DNA of 21,692 bases, taken from positions 1-21,692 of IMG/VR virus record IMGVR_UViG_3300000597_000004; one strand, written 5' to 3'. Positions 1 through 6,858 of this stretch are shown one piece after another. How positions within the stretch are numbered: the first letter of the stretch is position 1; every line of letters starts with the position of its first letter. The position numbers and the translations under genes are program-made. Below the pieces are notes generated by a model that was not told the origin of the DNA, did no database searches, and was given only the letters and a program-made list of their open reading frames with translations. Origin of the DNA: a virus.

Positions 1-1
1 A

Positions 2-736
2 GCGCGCGAGCTGCTGCAACCGGCGATCCGCATTGACATCAAGGATGTGTGGCTCGACCGACCGGAGCTGTACCCGCCACAAAGTCGGGAAATTGAACTA
101 ACCGCACAGCAACGCAAACTGCTGTATGATCTTAAGGCCAAGCTGCGAGTCGAGACCAAGAATGGCACCGCAATCATCCCCGCCAACGAGGCAGCCAGTC
201 GCAACAAAGCGCTGCAAATCGTACAAGGCATGATTTATGACGACAGTCACACAGCGCACGAAACCGATGCCAGGAACAGAATCCTAGAGGCAATCGACGT
301 AATCAACCGCAGTGTCGGTAAAGTGCTCATTTTTATCGGATTGACAAGTGTGGTTGAATTGGTATATAAGGAATTGAACAAGGTAGGGATCACATGTGCC
401 AAGATAACCGGAGTGACCAACGACAAGGAACGCAACGCGACCTTCGAATCGTTCCAGAACACAGCAGCGCCGCGGGTGCTGATAGCCGATCCGGGAACGA
501 TGGCTCACGGCTTGAATTTACATGCCGCTTCTACCGTGTTGTGGTACGGGCCGACCGACAAGACTGGATTGTATATGCAAGGGATTCGGAGAGCTTATCG
601 GCCTGGACAGCATCACCCTGTGACTGTGGTGCAGCTTGTCAGTACTACGCTCGAAAAGCAGATTTTCAAAAGGCTCGAAACCAATCAAACGCTACAAGGC
701 ACACTGTTGGACTGGGTTAAGGGAGACCAGCTATGA
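2..736 (+). CDS. SNF2-family DNA helicase, C-terminal part (5' end outside window)
   Basis: This is the last 244 residues of an ATP-dependent DNA helicase or translocase of the SNF2 type. The frame is open to the left edge, so the GTG at 47 is an internal codon and not the start. The part seen is the second RecA-like lobe. It opens with the linker typical of the family (RELLQPAIR followed by a Leu-Pro-Pro-like stretch), then the strand KVLIFIGLTS, the region TMAHGLNLHAAST (motif V) and QGIRRAYRPGQ (motif VI with its arginine finger). The ATP-binding Walker A/B lobe must lie upstream of the window. Phages use such proteins in replication or recombination, probably here with the primase-helicase downstream. 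The stop overlaps the next start by ATGA (733-736), which indicates translational coupling. The family call is firm; the exact role is inferred. Confidence 0.85.
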   Translation, partial: ARELLQPAIRIDIKDVWLDRPELYPPQSREIELTAQQRKLLYDLKAKLRVETKNGTAIIPANEAASRNKALQIVQGMIYDDSHTAHETDARNRILEAIDVINRSVGKVLIFIGLTSVVELVYKELNKVGITCAKITGVTNDKERNATFESFQNTAAPRVLIADPGTMAHGLNLHAASTVLWYGPTDKTGLYMQGIRRAYRPGQHHPVTVVQLVSTTLEKQIFKRLETNQTLQGTLLDWVKGDQL

Positions 737-1137
737 GAGACCCCGACTATAGCGATCAACAACTGATCGACGAATTTTTTCGACTCGAAAAAAGGTTGGA
801 AGAATTCAAAGAAGCTTATAAGAAACAATGTGAACCATACAATACGGCAATTCTGGCAATCAAAGGAACCCTGCACGAACGCTTAAACCAGCGCGGCGCC
901 AAGCACACTAGCGTCGCGGGTGGCACCTGCTACAAAGTTATGAACATGACGACCAAGACCACCAGCCGGCAGGCTTACTTGCAGTTCTGCATCGAGAACC
1001 CGGATGTCGGTCTTAACCTGCTGACTGCCAATGTTTCGAAAGACTATCTGTCAACTTTCATGGAAGCGCACGACAATCAGCCGCCGCCCGGTGTGGAAGT
1101 CAACTATGTAGAAACCGTCACAATCAGGAGCACCTAG
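733..1137 (+). CDS. Conserved phage protein of unknown function, early region
   Basis: A 134-residue protein. The N-terminal half (about residues 7-50) is a charged amphipathic helix (FFRLEKRLEEFKEAYKKQ) likely to form a coiled coil. The second half has the pattern RGAKHTSVAGGTCYKV, then an aromatic/acidic helix, then PPPGVEVNYVETVTIR. From memory, this two-part layout (helix, 'GT-Y' strand, terminal 'PPGV' plus beta strand) recurs in small phage proteins next to replication genes, where it has no assigned function. The helical first half resembles the Gam type of host-nuclease inhibitor in general shape, but I see no specific residues to support that. It starts within the stop of the helicase gene (ATGA) and its TAG is directly followed by the ATG of the next gene, so it belongs to the same operon. 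Confidence 0.75.
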   Translation: MRDPDYSDQQLIDEFFRLEKRLEEFKEAYKKQCEPYNTAILAIKGTLHERLNQRGAKHTSVAGGTCYKVMNMTTKTTSRQAYLQFCIENPDVGLNLLTANVSKDYLSTFMEAHDNQPPPGVEVNYVETVTIRST

Positions 1138-2187
1138 ATGAACGATCTTCCTTCCCTGCCTGATGCCACTTTTCTCGGTGGCCGGCAGCGTCGCCAACTC
1201 GGCGAAGCCAGCCTCAAAGGACTGGGTTTCAGTCAGCCCGCGCATATCAGCCGACTCGGCGGACGTTTTCATCTCGTGGGCGAGACCGGAGAATACCAAC
1301 CGGTCACTACGTTCGATCCGCAAATCGGCGCTTACATCGACATGGTAATCGTCGACGTGAACGAAAACCGGTCGAAGATTTATTTCGACCGCTCCAAGCC
1401 GTATGACGCGAACCGGGAAGACCCGCCGCTGTGCTTTTCCGACAACGGCGTGGCGCCAAGCGTCAACGCCATTCAGCCACAGCACGAGACCTGTGCCGGC
1501 TGTCCGCAGAACGTCAAAGGCTCTGCCATATCTGGTTTGACCGGAGCTGAAGTGTGGGCTTGCAAGGATCAGAAGAAATTAGCCGTAATCGTCAATGGGA
1601 TAGCGGGAGTATGGCTGTTTGTCATTCCGCCGGCCAGCCTGAAAAAGTACCGAGCCTATGTGGAATGGATCGTGCGCCAACAGCTCCCCGGTGCCAATCG
1701 CGCGGCCGATCCGGCCGACATGATTACCCGTGTTTTCTTCAATCAGGGCAGTCCTAACGTCTTGGAATTTCGAGCGGAGGGGCTCGTCACCGCCGAAATT
1801 GCTGCACTGCAAGATAAATTATGGGAAACCGGCGCAACCGATGCCATCGTCGGCCGCAACGATCAACCGCGTACTAAACCACTGCCAGCCTTGCCCGGAG
1901 GCCAGCCAGAGAGAATTTCGGCTCCTCAGGCTACGAACGCGGCTCCAGCTCAATTAAACGCACCAGCGGCCTCCGCAACGGCTTCGCAACCGCAGGCACC
2001 GAAACCGGAACCGCCAAAACGGCGGGCCAAGAAAGGAGGTTACGAGACCCACCCGCTTGACGTACCAGCCTTCATTCAGGCTGATGCAAGGCCGGAAAAG
2101 CCAGCAGCAGCTTTCGGCATTCAACCGGCAAAAGAAGCATCGACCGACATGGCTGCAAAAGTAAGAGCTGCGTTCAAACTCGCATGA
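1138..2187 (+). CDS. Hypothetical four-cysteine (zinc-site-like) phage protein with disordered Pro/Ala-rich tail
   Basis: A 349-residue protein with two parts. Residues 1 to about 230 look globular. They contain four cysteines spaced as a possible zinc site: C99 (PPLCFSDNG), C119 and C122 (ETCAGCPQN) and C142 (VWACKDQKKLAV). Residues about 240-310 are rich in proline, alanine and glutamine and end in a basic patch (PPKRRAKKGG), followed by a short amphipathic C-terminal helix (DMAAKVRAAFKLA). A compact domain with a flexible tail and a terminal motif is common among single-strand-DNA-binding or annealing proteins of phage replication modules, and the position between helicase and primase fits. 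I cannot see an OB fold, so that role is a guess. The start ATG directly abuts the preceding TAG, and the stop overlaps the next gene by ATGA. Confidence 0.75.
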   Translation: MNDLPSLPDATFLGGRQRRQLGEASLKGLGFSQPAHISRLGGRFHLVGETGEYQPVTTFDPQIGAYIDMVIVDVNENRSKIYFDRSKPYDANREDPPLCFSDNGVAPSVNAIQPQHETCAGCPQNVKGSAISGLTGAEVWACKDQKKLAVIVNGIAGVWLFVIPPASLKKYRAYVEWIVRQQLPGANRAADPADMITRVFFNQGSPNVLEFRAEGLVTAEIAALQDKLWETGATDAIVGRNDQPRTKPLPALPGGQPERISAPQATNAAPAQLNAPAASATASQPQAPKPEPPKRRAKKGGYETHPLDVPAFIQADARPEKPAAAFGIQPAKEASTDMAAKVRAAFKLA

Positions 2188-2522
2188 GTAAAATCTTCAA
2201 CCAGCGACTAGCATGGTGCTTGCAACATGGAGCACTATCGGTCGCAGACCTGTCGGTGTGGTTTGAAATTCCGTACCCTACCGTTCGCGCTTGGTTACGT
2301 GGCACTGCGCCCCGTAAAGCACGATTCAATCAACTCGATGCGAGATTGAATCGACTTAAAAAACTAATCAAGCTTGGGCATGGCTTTCCTGTGCCCATGT
2401 CTCTCAGTCAAAATAAAAGAGCTGCATATGTGAGCGCCATCCGTGATCGACTTTCTTACCCACATACTCCCACAAAAAGGACTGCGCTGCGCAACTCTGT
2501 TCGTCGGGAAGCAAGTCAGTAA
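2184..2522 (+). CDS. Small helix-turn-helix DNA-binding protein
   Basis: A 112-residue basic protein. Residues about 18-40 (LSVADLSVWFEIPYPTVRAW, then LRG) match a helix-turn-helix of the type found in small phage regulators and replication accessory proteins, with the recognition helix at PTVRAWLRG. The C-terminal third is rich in Arg, Lys and Ser and is encoded in a stretch shared with the next gene. The start overlaps the preceding stop by ATGA. The last 80 bases are read in a second frame as the start of the primase-helicase. It may act as a transcriptional regulator of the early region or bind the origin; neither can be decided from sequence. Confidence 0.7.
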   Translation: MSKIFNQRLAWCLQHGALSVADLSVWFEIPYPTVRAWLRGTAPRKARFNQLDARLNRLKKLIKLGHGFPVPMSLSQNKRAAYVSAIRDRLSYPHTPTKRTALRNSVRREASQ

Positions 2523-5250
2523 TCATTTCTTTACTTCGAATGCCGAACTAGCCACGTTCATTGCCACCAATGATGCGCAAGGACATACCGTTTATCATGC
2601 TTGCGCCAGTTATCGCACGCAGCGGCGCAAGCAAGAAAACGTGCTTGCGCTGAAAAGTTTATGGTTAGACGTCGATGTCGGAGAAAAAGCTTTTGCGCAA
2701 AAAACCGGATACCTTACTGTTACTGATGCTGCTCGTGGCATTGCTGTTTTTTGCCGTGATACTGCTCTACCAGCCCCTACGCTGGTTTTATCGGGTACCG
2801 GGCTCCATACCTACTGGGTCTTCGCATGTGAGCTTACCCTGGAGCAGTGGAAGCCCTACGCACTGGGTCTCAAGCGACTCGGACAAAGTTGTGGTTTGTG
2901 CTTTGATCCCGCTCGAACCAGCGATGCAGCCTCAATTCTCCGTACCCCCGGAACCGTCAATCGGAAATATGCTGCCGTTGCGGTGCAAGATTGTACCCGC
3001 AACGGACCTTATCCATTAGAGCTGTTCAGGAGACTACTCGATGAAAAAGAAACGCAAGCGGCATGGGACTTCGGCGACGCCTCGCATCTCGCTTACCGAA
3101 CGCCAGCTTTGGCAAGCCTTTCACTTTCTTGGCCTAACCGCGGGGAGTTTATCAGTAGTACAAGCATTGCTGATAAATGCAAGCAAGTCGGAGAATTACG
3201 ACGCTGTCATGGGAATTTGCCGGAACCAGTTTGGTACGCATGTCTCGGAGTGCTTGCGTTTGCTACTGACGGCACAAATTTTAGCCACGAGTGGTCAAAA
3301 GGAGATTCCCGCTATACTGCCGAAGCTACGAACAAAAAATTGGATCAACATCGCAAACTTAGCGGCGCTACAACTTGCCAACATCTCGAAAGCCTCAACC
3401 CATTAGGTTGTAAAGAATGCCCATACAAAGGAAAAATCAATTCACCCATCACCCTTGGCTACGCTAACGAAAAATCGGTAATACCGGTAACAAACGGCTT
3501 ACCCAAACTACCGGAACCTTATGGCTGGGAGAATGATTCGCTCGTAGTGCAGTCGTCAACCAGCGGAGGGCCAAAAAACTATTTGATTTCCAAACATCCA
3601 ATCTATCTCGAAACCGTAAGCACCGGGGAAACTCGCGGCGACTTCAACCTGACTTTCAAGCAAAAACTGCCGGTGAAAAATTGGGATATAATCACAGTGG
3701 GAGCGCAAGAGCTGTTCAGCCCGCTTGGGGTTGGAGCATTGACGAGATTCGGCGCCAACATCCATGACAACGAAATATTCAAAAAGTTCGTGCATGCCTC
3801 GATAGATCAGTATTACACAAAACAAGCTTTGTTTACTCGTTACGATCAATATGGCTGGAAGCCGGAAGGATTTCTCGGCAGCAAGAATTTTTACACCGCT
3901 ACCGGCATCCACGAAGCCGTGGTCAGCGACGAACTGACTATCCGCAACACATGGATCGGCCCCGGCAAAGGCGCCAAGAATGACCCGTCAACCGGGCTGG
4001 AGCGCTGGCAAAACGCTGCCAACACGATGTTTGCCGCAGGCTGCGAAACCCAGTCGCTGGCGGTGCTCGCTTCCTTTGGCGCTCCGCTCATGCGTTTCCT
4101 AGCAGTGGATGAAGGTGGCACGATCTTGCATTTGGTCAGCCGCGAGACCAACAAGGGCAAGACCACAGCCTTGTGTGGGGCTTTCACGGTATGGGGTCTC
4201 AAGCGCGGCTTGAGCCTTACCAACGAGGATAACCGCGTCACCAAATGGCTCACCCTGGCAGCACTAGGCAACCTGCCGCTGATTTACGATGAGCTGGACG
4301 CGCGCGACCCCACCTACATTCGCAGCTTCATCACCAATTTCACCAACGGCCGCGACAAGATGCGTGCCGACCGCACTGGTCAAATCAAGCACGCGGCGAC
4401 GGAATGGCAAACCGTAATGATCAGCGCCTCGAATACCAGCATCATCGATCAACTATCGACCGGTCACGATCCCGAAGCAGCAGCCGCGCGCGTGTTCGAG
4501 CTGGAAGCAACCTTGCCCGAGCATCTAATCAACCGAATGGGAGAGAAGCTGCGCAATGAGCTGCAAGCGAACTGTGGCTATGCCGGTCACGCTTATCTGC
4601 AATATCTCGTGCAAATCCGCAACGAACTGCCAGACTGGGTACAACAAAAACTGATTGAGGTGCAAAAAAAGACCGGGCTGTCCAACAATTATCGATTTTG
4701 GCTGCGCTTGGCTGCCGTCGTGGCCGTCGCCGGTACCATCGTTCGCCACATCGGCCTTCTCGAAGTTTCCATCGACCGCATTCTTGAAAACTGGCTGTTG
4801 CCGCTGATGATCGATCAAAGCGCCGATGGCAAACAAGGCGACCGGCAAGCCAAGGGATGGGCCTACGGTGCTTTGGCGCATGCCATTGCCAAGCTCAAGC
4901 CACATACTCTGATCGTGCAGGGACAATACGTGACCGGCAAGACCATGCGGCCAATCGAGACCCCGCGCGACCAAATCGTTGCCCGCTACGAGACCGGGCT
5001 GAAACGGTTCACCATCACCACGGAAGCACTCAAAAACTATGCCGTCGAGCACAACCTTCCTTGGTTGCCGTGGTATCGCGAAATGAAGCGAACCGGGGTA
5101 ATAAGCGAAACTAAGAAAGTAACGCTGACAGCCGGGACCGAGCTGGCGGGGGCATTGACCTATTGCTACGAAATCAACCTACGCCACAGGTTGCTGGCAG
5201 AAGAGCCGGAAATAGCAGAAACCAATATCGTGCCGATCCGAGCTACTTAG
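2443..5250 (+). CDS. Primase-helicase: AEP/RepB-like primase fused to DUF927-like AAA+ helicase
   Basis: A 935-residue replication protein that probably makes primers and unwinds DNA at the fork. The primase half has WLDVDVG (metal-binding D76 and D78), SGTGLHTYW (S117 to H122) and DPARTSDAASILRTPGTVNR (from D155), the expected order for an archaeo-eukaryotic-type primase. Next comes the region around 243-330 with WYACLGVLAF, a conserved HEWSKGDSRY stretch and a C-x-H...C-x2-C cluster (C312, H314, C323, C326), as in phage primases with a PriCT-like part. The helicase half has Walker A SRETNKGKTT (566-575), Walker B LPLIYDEL (611-618) and a sensor strand VMISASNTS (658-666). The start is GTG: an in-frame TGA at 2431 rules out an earlier start, and the residues right after the GTG (FLTHILPQKG) resemble the usual N-terminus of this family, so the 80-base overlap with the HTH gene is real. 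The stop overlaps the opposing gene. Confidence 0.9.
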   Translation: MIDFLTHILPQKGLRCATLFVGKQVSNHFFTSNAELATFIATNDAQGHTVYHACASYRTQRRKQENVLALKSLWLDVDVGEKAFAQKTGYLTVTDAARGIAVFCRDTALPAPTLVLSGTGLHTYWVFACELTLEQWKPYALGLKRLGQSCGLCFDPARTSDAASILRTPGTVNRKYAAVAVQDCTRNGPYPLELFRRLLDEKETQAAWDFGDASHLAYRTPALASLSLSWPNRGEFISSTSIADKCKQVGELRRCHGNLPEPVWYACLGVLAFATDGTNFSHEWSKGDSRYTAEATNKKLDQHRKLSGATTCQHLESLNPLGCKECPYKGKINSPITLGYANEKSVIPVTNGLPKLPEPYGWENDSLVVQSSTSGGPKNYLISKHPIYLETVSTGETRGDFNLTFKQKLPVKNWDIITVGAQELFSPLGVGALTRFGANIHDNEIFKKFVHASIDQYYTKQALFTRYDQYGWKPEGFLGSKNFYTATGIHEAVVSDELTIRNTWIGPGKGAKNDPSTGLERWQNAANTMFAAGCETQSLAVLASFGAPLMRFLAVDEGGTILHLVSRETNKGKTTALCGAFTVWGLKRGLSLTNEDNRVTKWLTLAALGNLPLIYDELDARDPTYIRSFITNFTNGRDKMRADRTGQIKHAATEWQTVMISASNTSIIDQLSTGHDPEAAAARVFELEATLPEHLINRMGEKLRNELQANCGYAGHAYLQYLVQIRNELPDWVQQKLIEVQKKTGLSNNYRFWLRLAAVVAVAGTIVRHIGLLEVSIDRILENWLLPLMIDQSADGKQGDRQAKGWAYGALAHAIAKLKPHTLIVQGQYVTGKTMRPIETPRDQIVARYETGLKRFTITTEALKNYAVEHNLPWLPWYREMKRTGVISETKKVTLTAGTELAGALTYCYEINLRHRLLAEEPEIAETNIVPIRAT

Positions 5251-5506
5251 CAGCAGCCCGCAACTCGGCTAACTTCAACTGTTCTTTTTTAAGCAGCTCT
5301 AACAGCTCCGGGAGGCGATCAATGGTCGCGGCCCGGAGTTGATTCTCGTCCACCTTGGTTTGACTGCTGATTTGGGCGGTGGCGCCAGCGGTCTTGGCCC
5401 GCAAGATCACCGAAAAATTGCTGTCCTGCCCATCGGTCTCCATGTCCATGATTTTTTGCAGTTCGCGAATCGAGGCATGGGTCAAACGGCGGAAATCGGC
5501 ATTCAA
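5243..5506 (-). CDS. Small helical protein of unknown function, last gene of late operon
   Basis: About 87 residues if it starts at the TTG at 5506-5504, which forms a TTGA overlap with the stop of the preceding gene, the same coupling pattern used across this operon. The open frame reaches further upstream, but that part is antisense-free shadow of the PurD-like gene. No ATG exists in the first part; a later ATG (MDMETDGQ) would give about 68 residues. The protein is mostly helical: LTHASIRELQKIM, then a Ser/Thr/Gln-rich middle ending KVDENQLR, then a charged amphipathic helix (LLELLKKEQLKLAELRAAAK). The pattern is loosely like the C-terminal part of small terminase subunits, but the evidence is weak. 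Its TAG overlaps the stop of the + strand primase-helicase by eight bases. Confidence 0.55.
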   Translation of the reverse strand: MNADFRRLTHASIRELQKIMDMETDGQDSNFSVILRAKTAGATAQISSQTKVDENQLRAATIDRLPELLELLKKEQLKLAELRAAAK

Positions 5507-6858
5507 ATCGCCGTCGTGTAAAGCATCCCGGTCGCGTAGCCATGCTGCTGAATCTTCGGAAGCTGGCGTGCCAAGCGCCTGCCGATATCCGTGCGCCACA
5601 TGGGGGAGTTGGGCACTGTCAAGCTTTCCAATCGGCGGTAAGCGGCATGTGCCGCGTCTTTCACCGTCGCCGCTACTCCCGTCATCACCAGCACGTAATC
5701 CCCCGCCGTCGCCGGGGTAGGCGCCCGGATCGTCGTGCCGTTCACCCGCCGCGGGCATTCCGCCAACATCATCTCGCATGGATGCAGGTTCTTCCATAGC
5801 CCCTGTTTGATCCCATAAATCGGAATCCCCCAAACTTCCCGGCGGGTTACGTGGCTGTAAGGATAGTCGGGCACGGACAACACGACCCCTATCGCTACGC
5901 TGTCGTAGGTCCAGATACTCGTGTCCATGCCGGTCAGCAGATTCTTCAGCCATTCGACGCTATCGCCTTGCAATAAGCCAAGCTGGATATTGTAAGTCGG
6001 CCAACCGACCCTAGTAGTAAACTCCAAAGGCCATGCCTGTCCCTTGGCATCGATAATACAATTAACGTCTATATAGCCCACATAGTTCTGTTTGTGTAGC
6101 TCCTGGGTAAGCGGCAGCAGCATCTTATCAGCCAGCTTAGATTTCTTGACGATCCGCAGTACCGTGCCCTGCTCGCCGGTTGCCACCCCCAGCTCGTTAT
6201 TCATCAACTTTTTGAACTCCCAATTCTCATGCCAGCCCTCGTTCCAGCCAAGCGGGCCGAACCAGCCACCGACTGCCATTTCCGATCCCTCGACAAAATC
6301 TTGCAGGATGAAATTCATTTTCTTGCCAAGCTTCTGCCAGCGCTCTAGCATGTAGAGCATGTCTTCCGGCGTCTTGGCACAATAGGACAATGCCTTGTTG
6401 TCTTCGTCGTTGGGTTTGGAGACAAAACGCCGGTCGTGTTTCTTCACGTAACTGATCGCAGCAGCATAGTCGGAGAATTCTTTTGACGGTATGGTGGCGA
6501 TGCCGGCTCTTCGGAGTATTTGCTGCCCAGTTATCCGGTCGTTTTCCCACTGTGACGTTTCCGTCGACGGACCTACAACATTGTTATTACCAAGAGTTGT
6601 CCGATGATTGTCGATGTCTCGCATATACTTCCTGTTGTCCGCTACTAGGACAACATCGGCCCACCGCAACCATGATTGAAATTCTCGTACGACTGTTACG
6701 AGACCCTGACCAATCTTCTCGGTCTTAGGCTTATCGGGAATGAAAATCTTTACTTCGTGACCCTCACGCTGCGCACGCATGGCGGGATCGAGTGCATTGC
6801 CGAGCGGATCAACGATCAAAAACCGCAGCCGTTTCCATGCTTGCTGTAGATGTTTCAT
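5503..6858 (-). CDS. PurD-like ATP-grasp protein (divergent phosphoribosylamine-glycine ligase homologue)
   Basis: A 451-residue protein with the full layout of PurD (GAR synthetase, about 430 residues): an N-terminal Rossmann-like part (LRFLIVDPLGNALDPAMR), an ATP-grasp core and a PurD-type C-terminal domain. ATP-grasp residues visible are K148 (FVSKPN), Q186 to E190 and E193 (QDFVEGSEMAV), D264/N266 (GYIDVNCIID) and E279 (PLEFTTRVGWPTYNIQ). The C-terminal part has GDYVLVMTG, then AAYRRLESL and MWRTDIGRRL, close to the PurD end 'YR-DIG'. The PurD signatures GREHAL, the glycine-rich GLAAGKG loop and GPNTGGMG are absent or changed, and EFN reads EFT. It is therefore probably an ATP-dependent ligase with a changed substrate. 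It starts by ATGA overlap with the large virion protein gene. Homology is clear; substrate and role are not known. Confidence 0.8.
   Translation of the reverse strand: MKHLQQAWKRLRFLIVDPLGNALDPAMRAQREGHEVKIFIPDKPKTEKIGQGLVTVVREFQSWLRWADVVLVADNRKYMRDIDNHRTTLGNNNVVGPSTETSQWENDRITGQQILRRAGIATIPSKEFSDYAAAISYVKKHDRRFVSKPNDEDNKALSYCAKTPEDMLYMLERWQKLGKKMNFILQDFVEGSEMAVGGWFGPLGWNEGWHENWEFKKLMNNELGVATGEQGTVLRIVKKSKLADKMLLPLTQELHKQNYVGYIDVNCIIDAKGQAWPLEFTTRVGWPTYNIQLGLLQGDSVEWLKNLLTGMDTSIWTYDSVAIGVVLSVPDYPYSHVTRREVWGIPIYGIKQGLWKNLHPCEMMLAECPRRVNGTTIRAPTPATAGDYVLVMTGVAATVKDAAHAAYRRLESLTVPNSPMWRTDIGRRLARQLPKIQQHGYATGMLYTTAI

Noticed and set aside
733-1137. Gam-type host-nuclease inhibitor
   Set aside because: Only the general charged helix is similar; the conserved C-terminal part of this protein follows another pattern.
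2675-3019. A 114-residue frame with hydrophobic stretches, possibly a membrane protein
   Set aside because: It lies wholly inside the primase domain in another frame, whose motifs are clear, and lacks a ribosome site.
3041-3406. A 121-residue basic frame inside the primase-helicase gene
   Set aside because: It overlaps the conserved WYACLGVLAF and HEWSKGDSRY parts of the primase in another frame; it is a shadow.
5251-5295. Six-T run at 5285-5290 as a terminator of the early operon
   Set aside because: No GC-rich stem precedes the T-run on the + strand and the stretch codes for the opposing gene.
5507-5953. Upstream extension of the last late gene to 236 residues
   Set aside because: The extra part is very rich in Arg, Gly and Asp and lies antisense-free inside the PurD-like gene on the same strand in another frame, as expected of a shadow frame.
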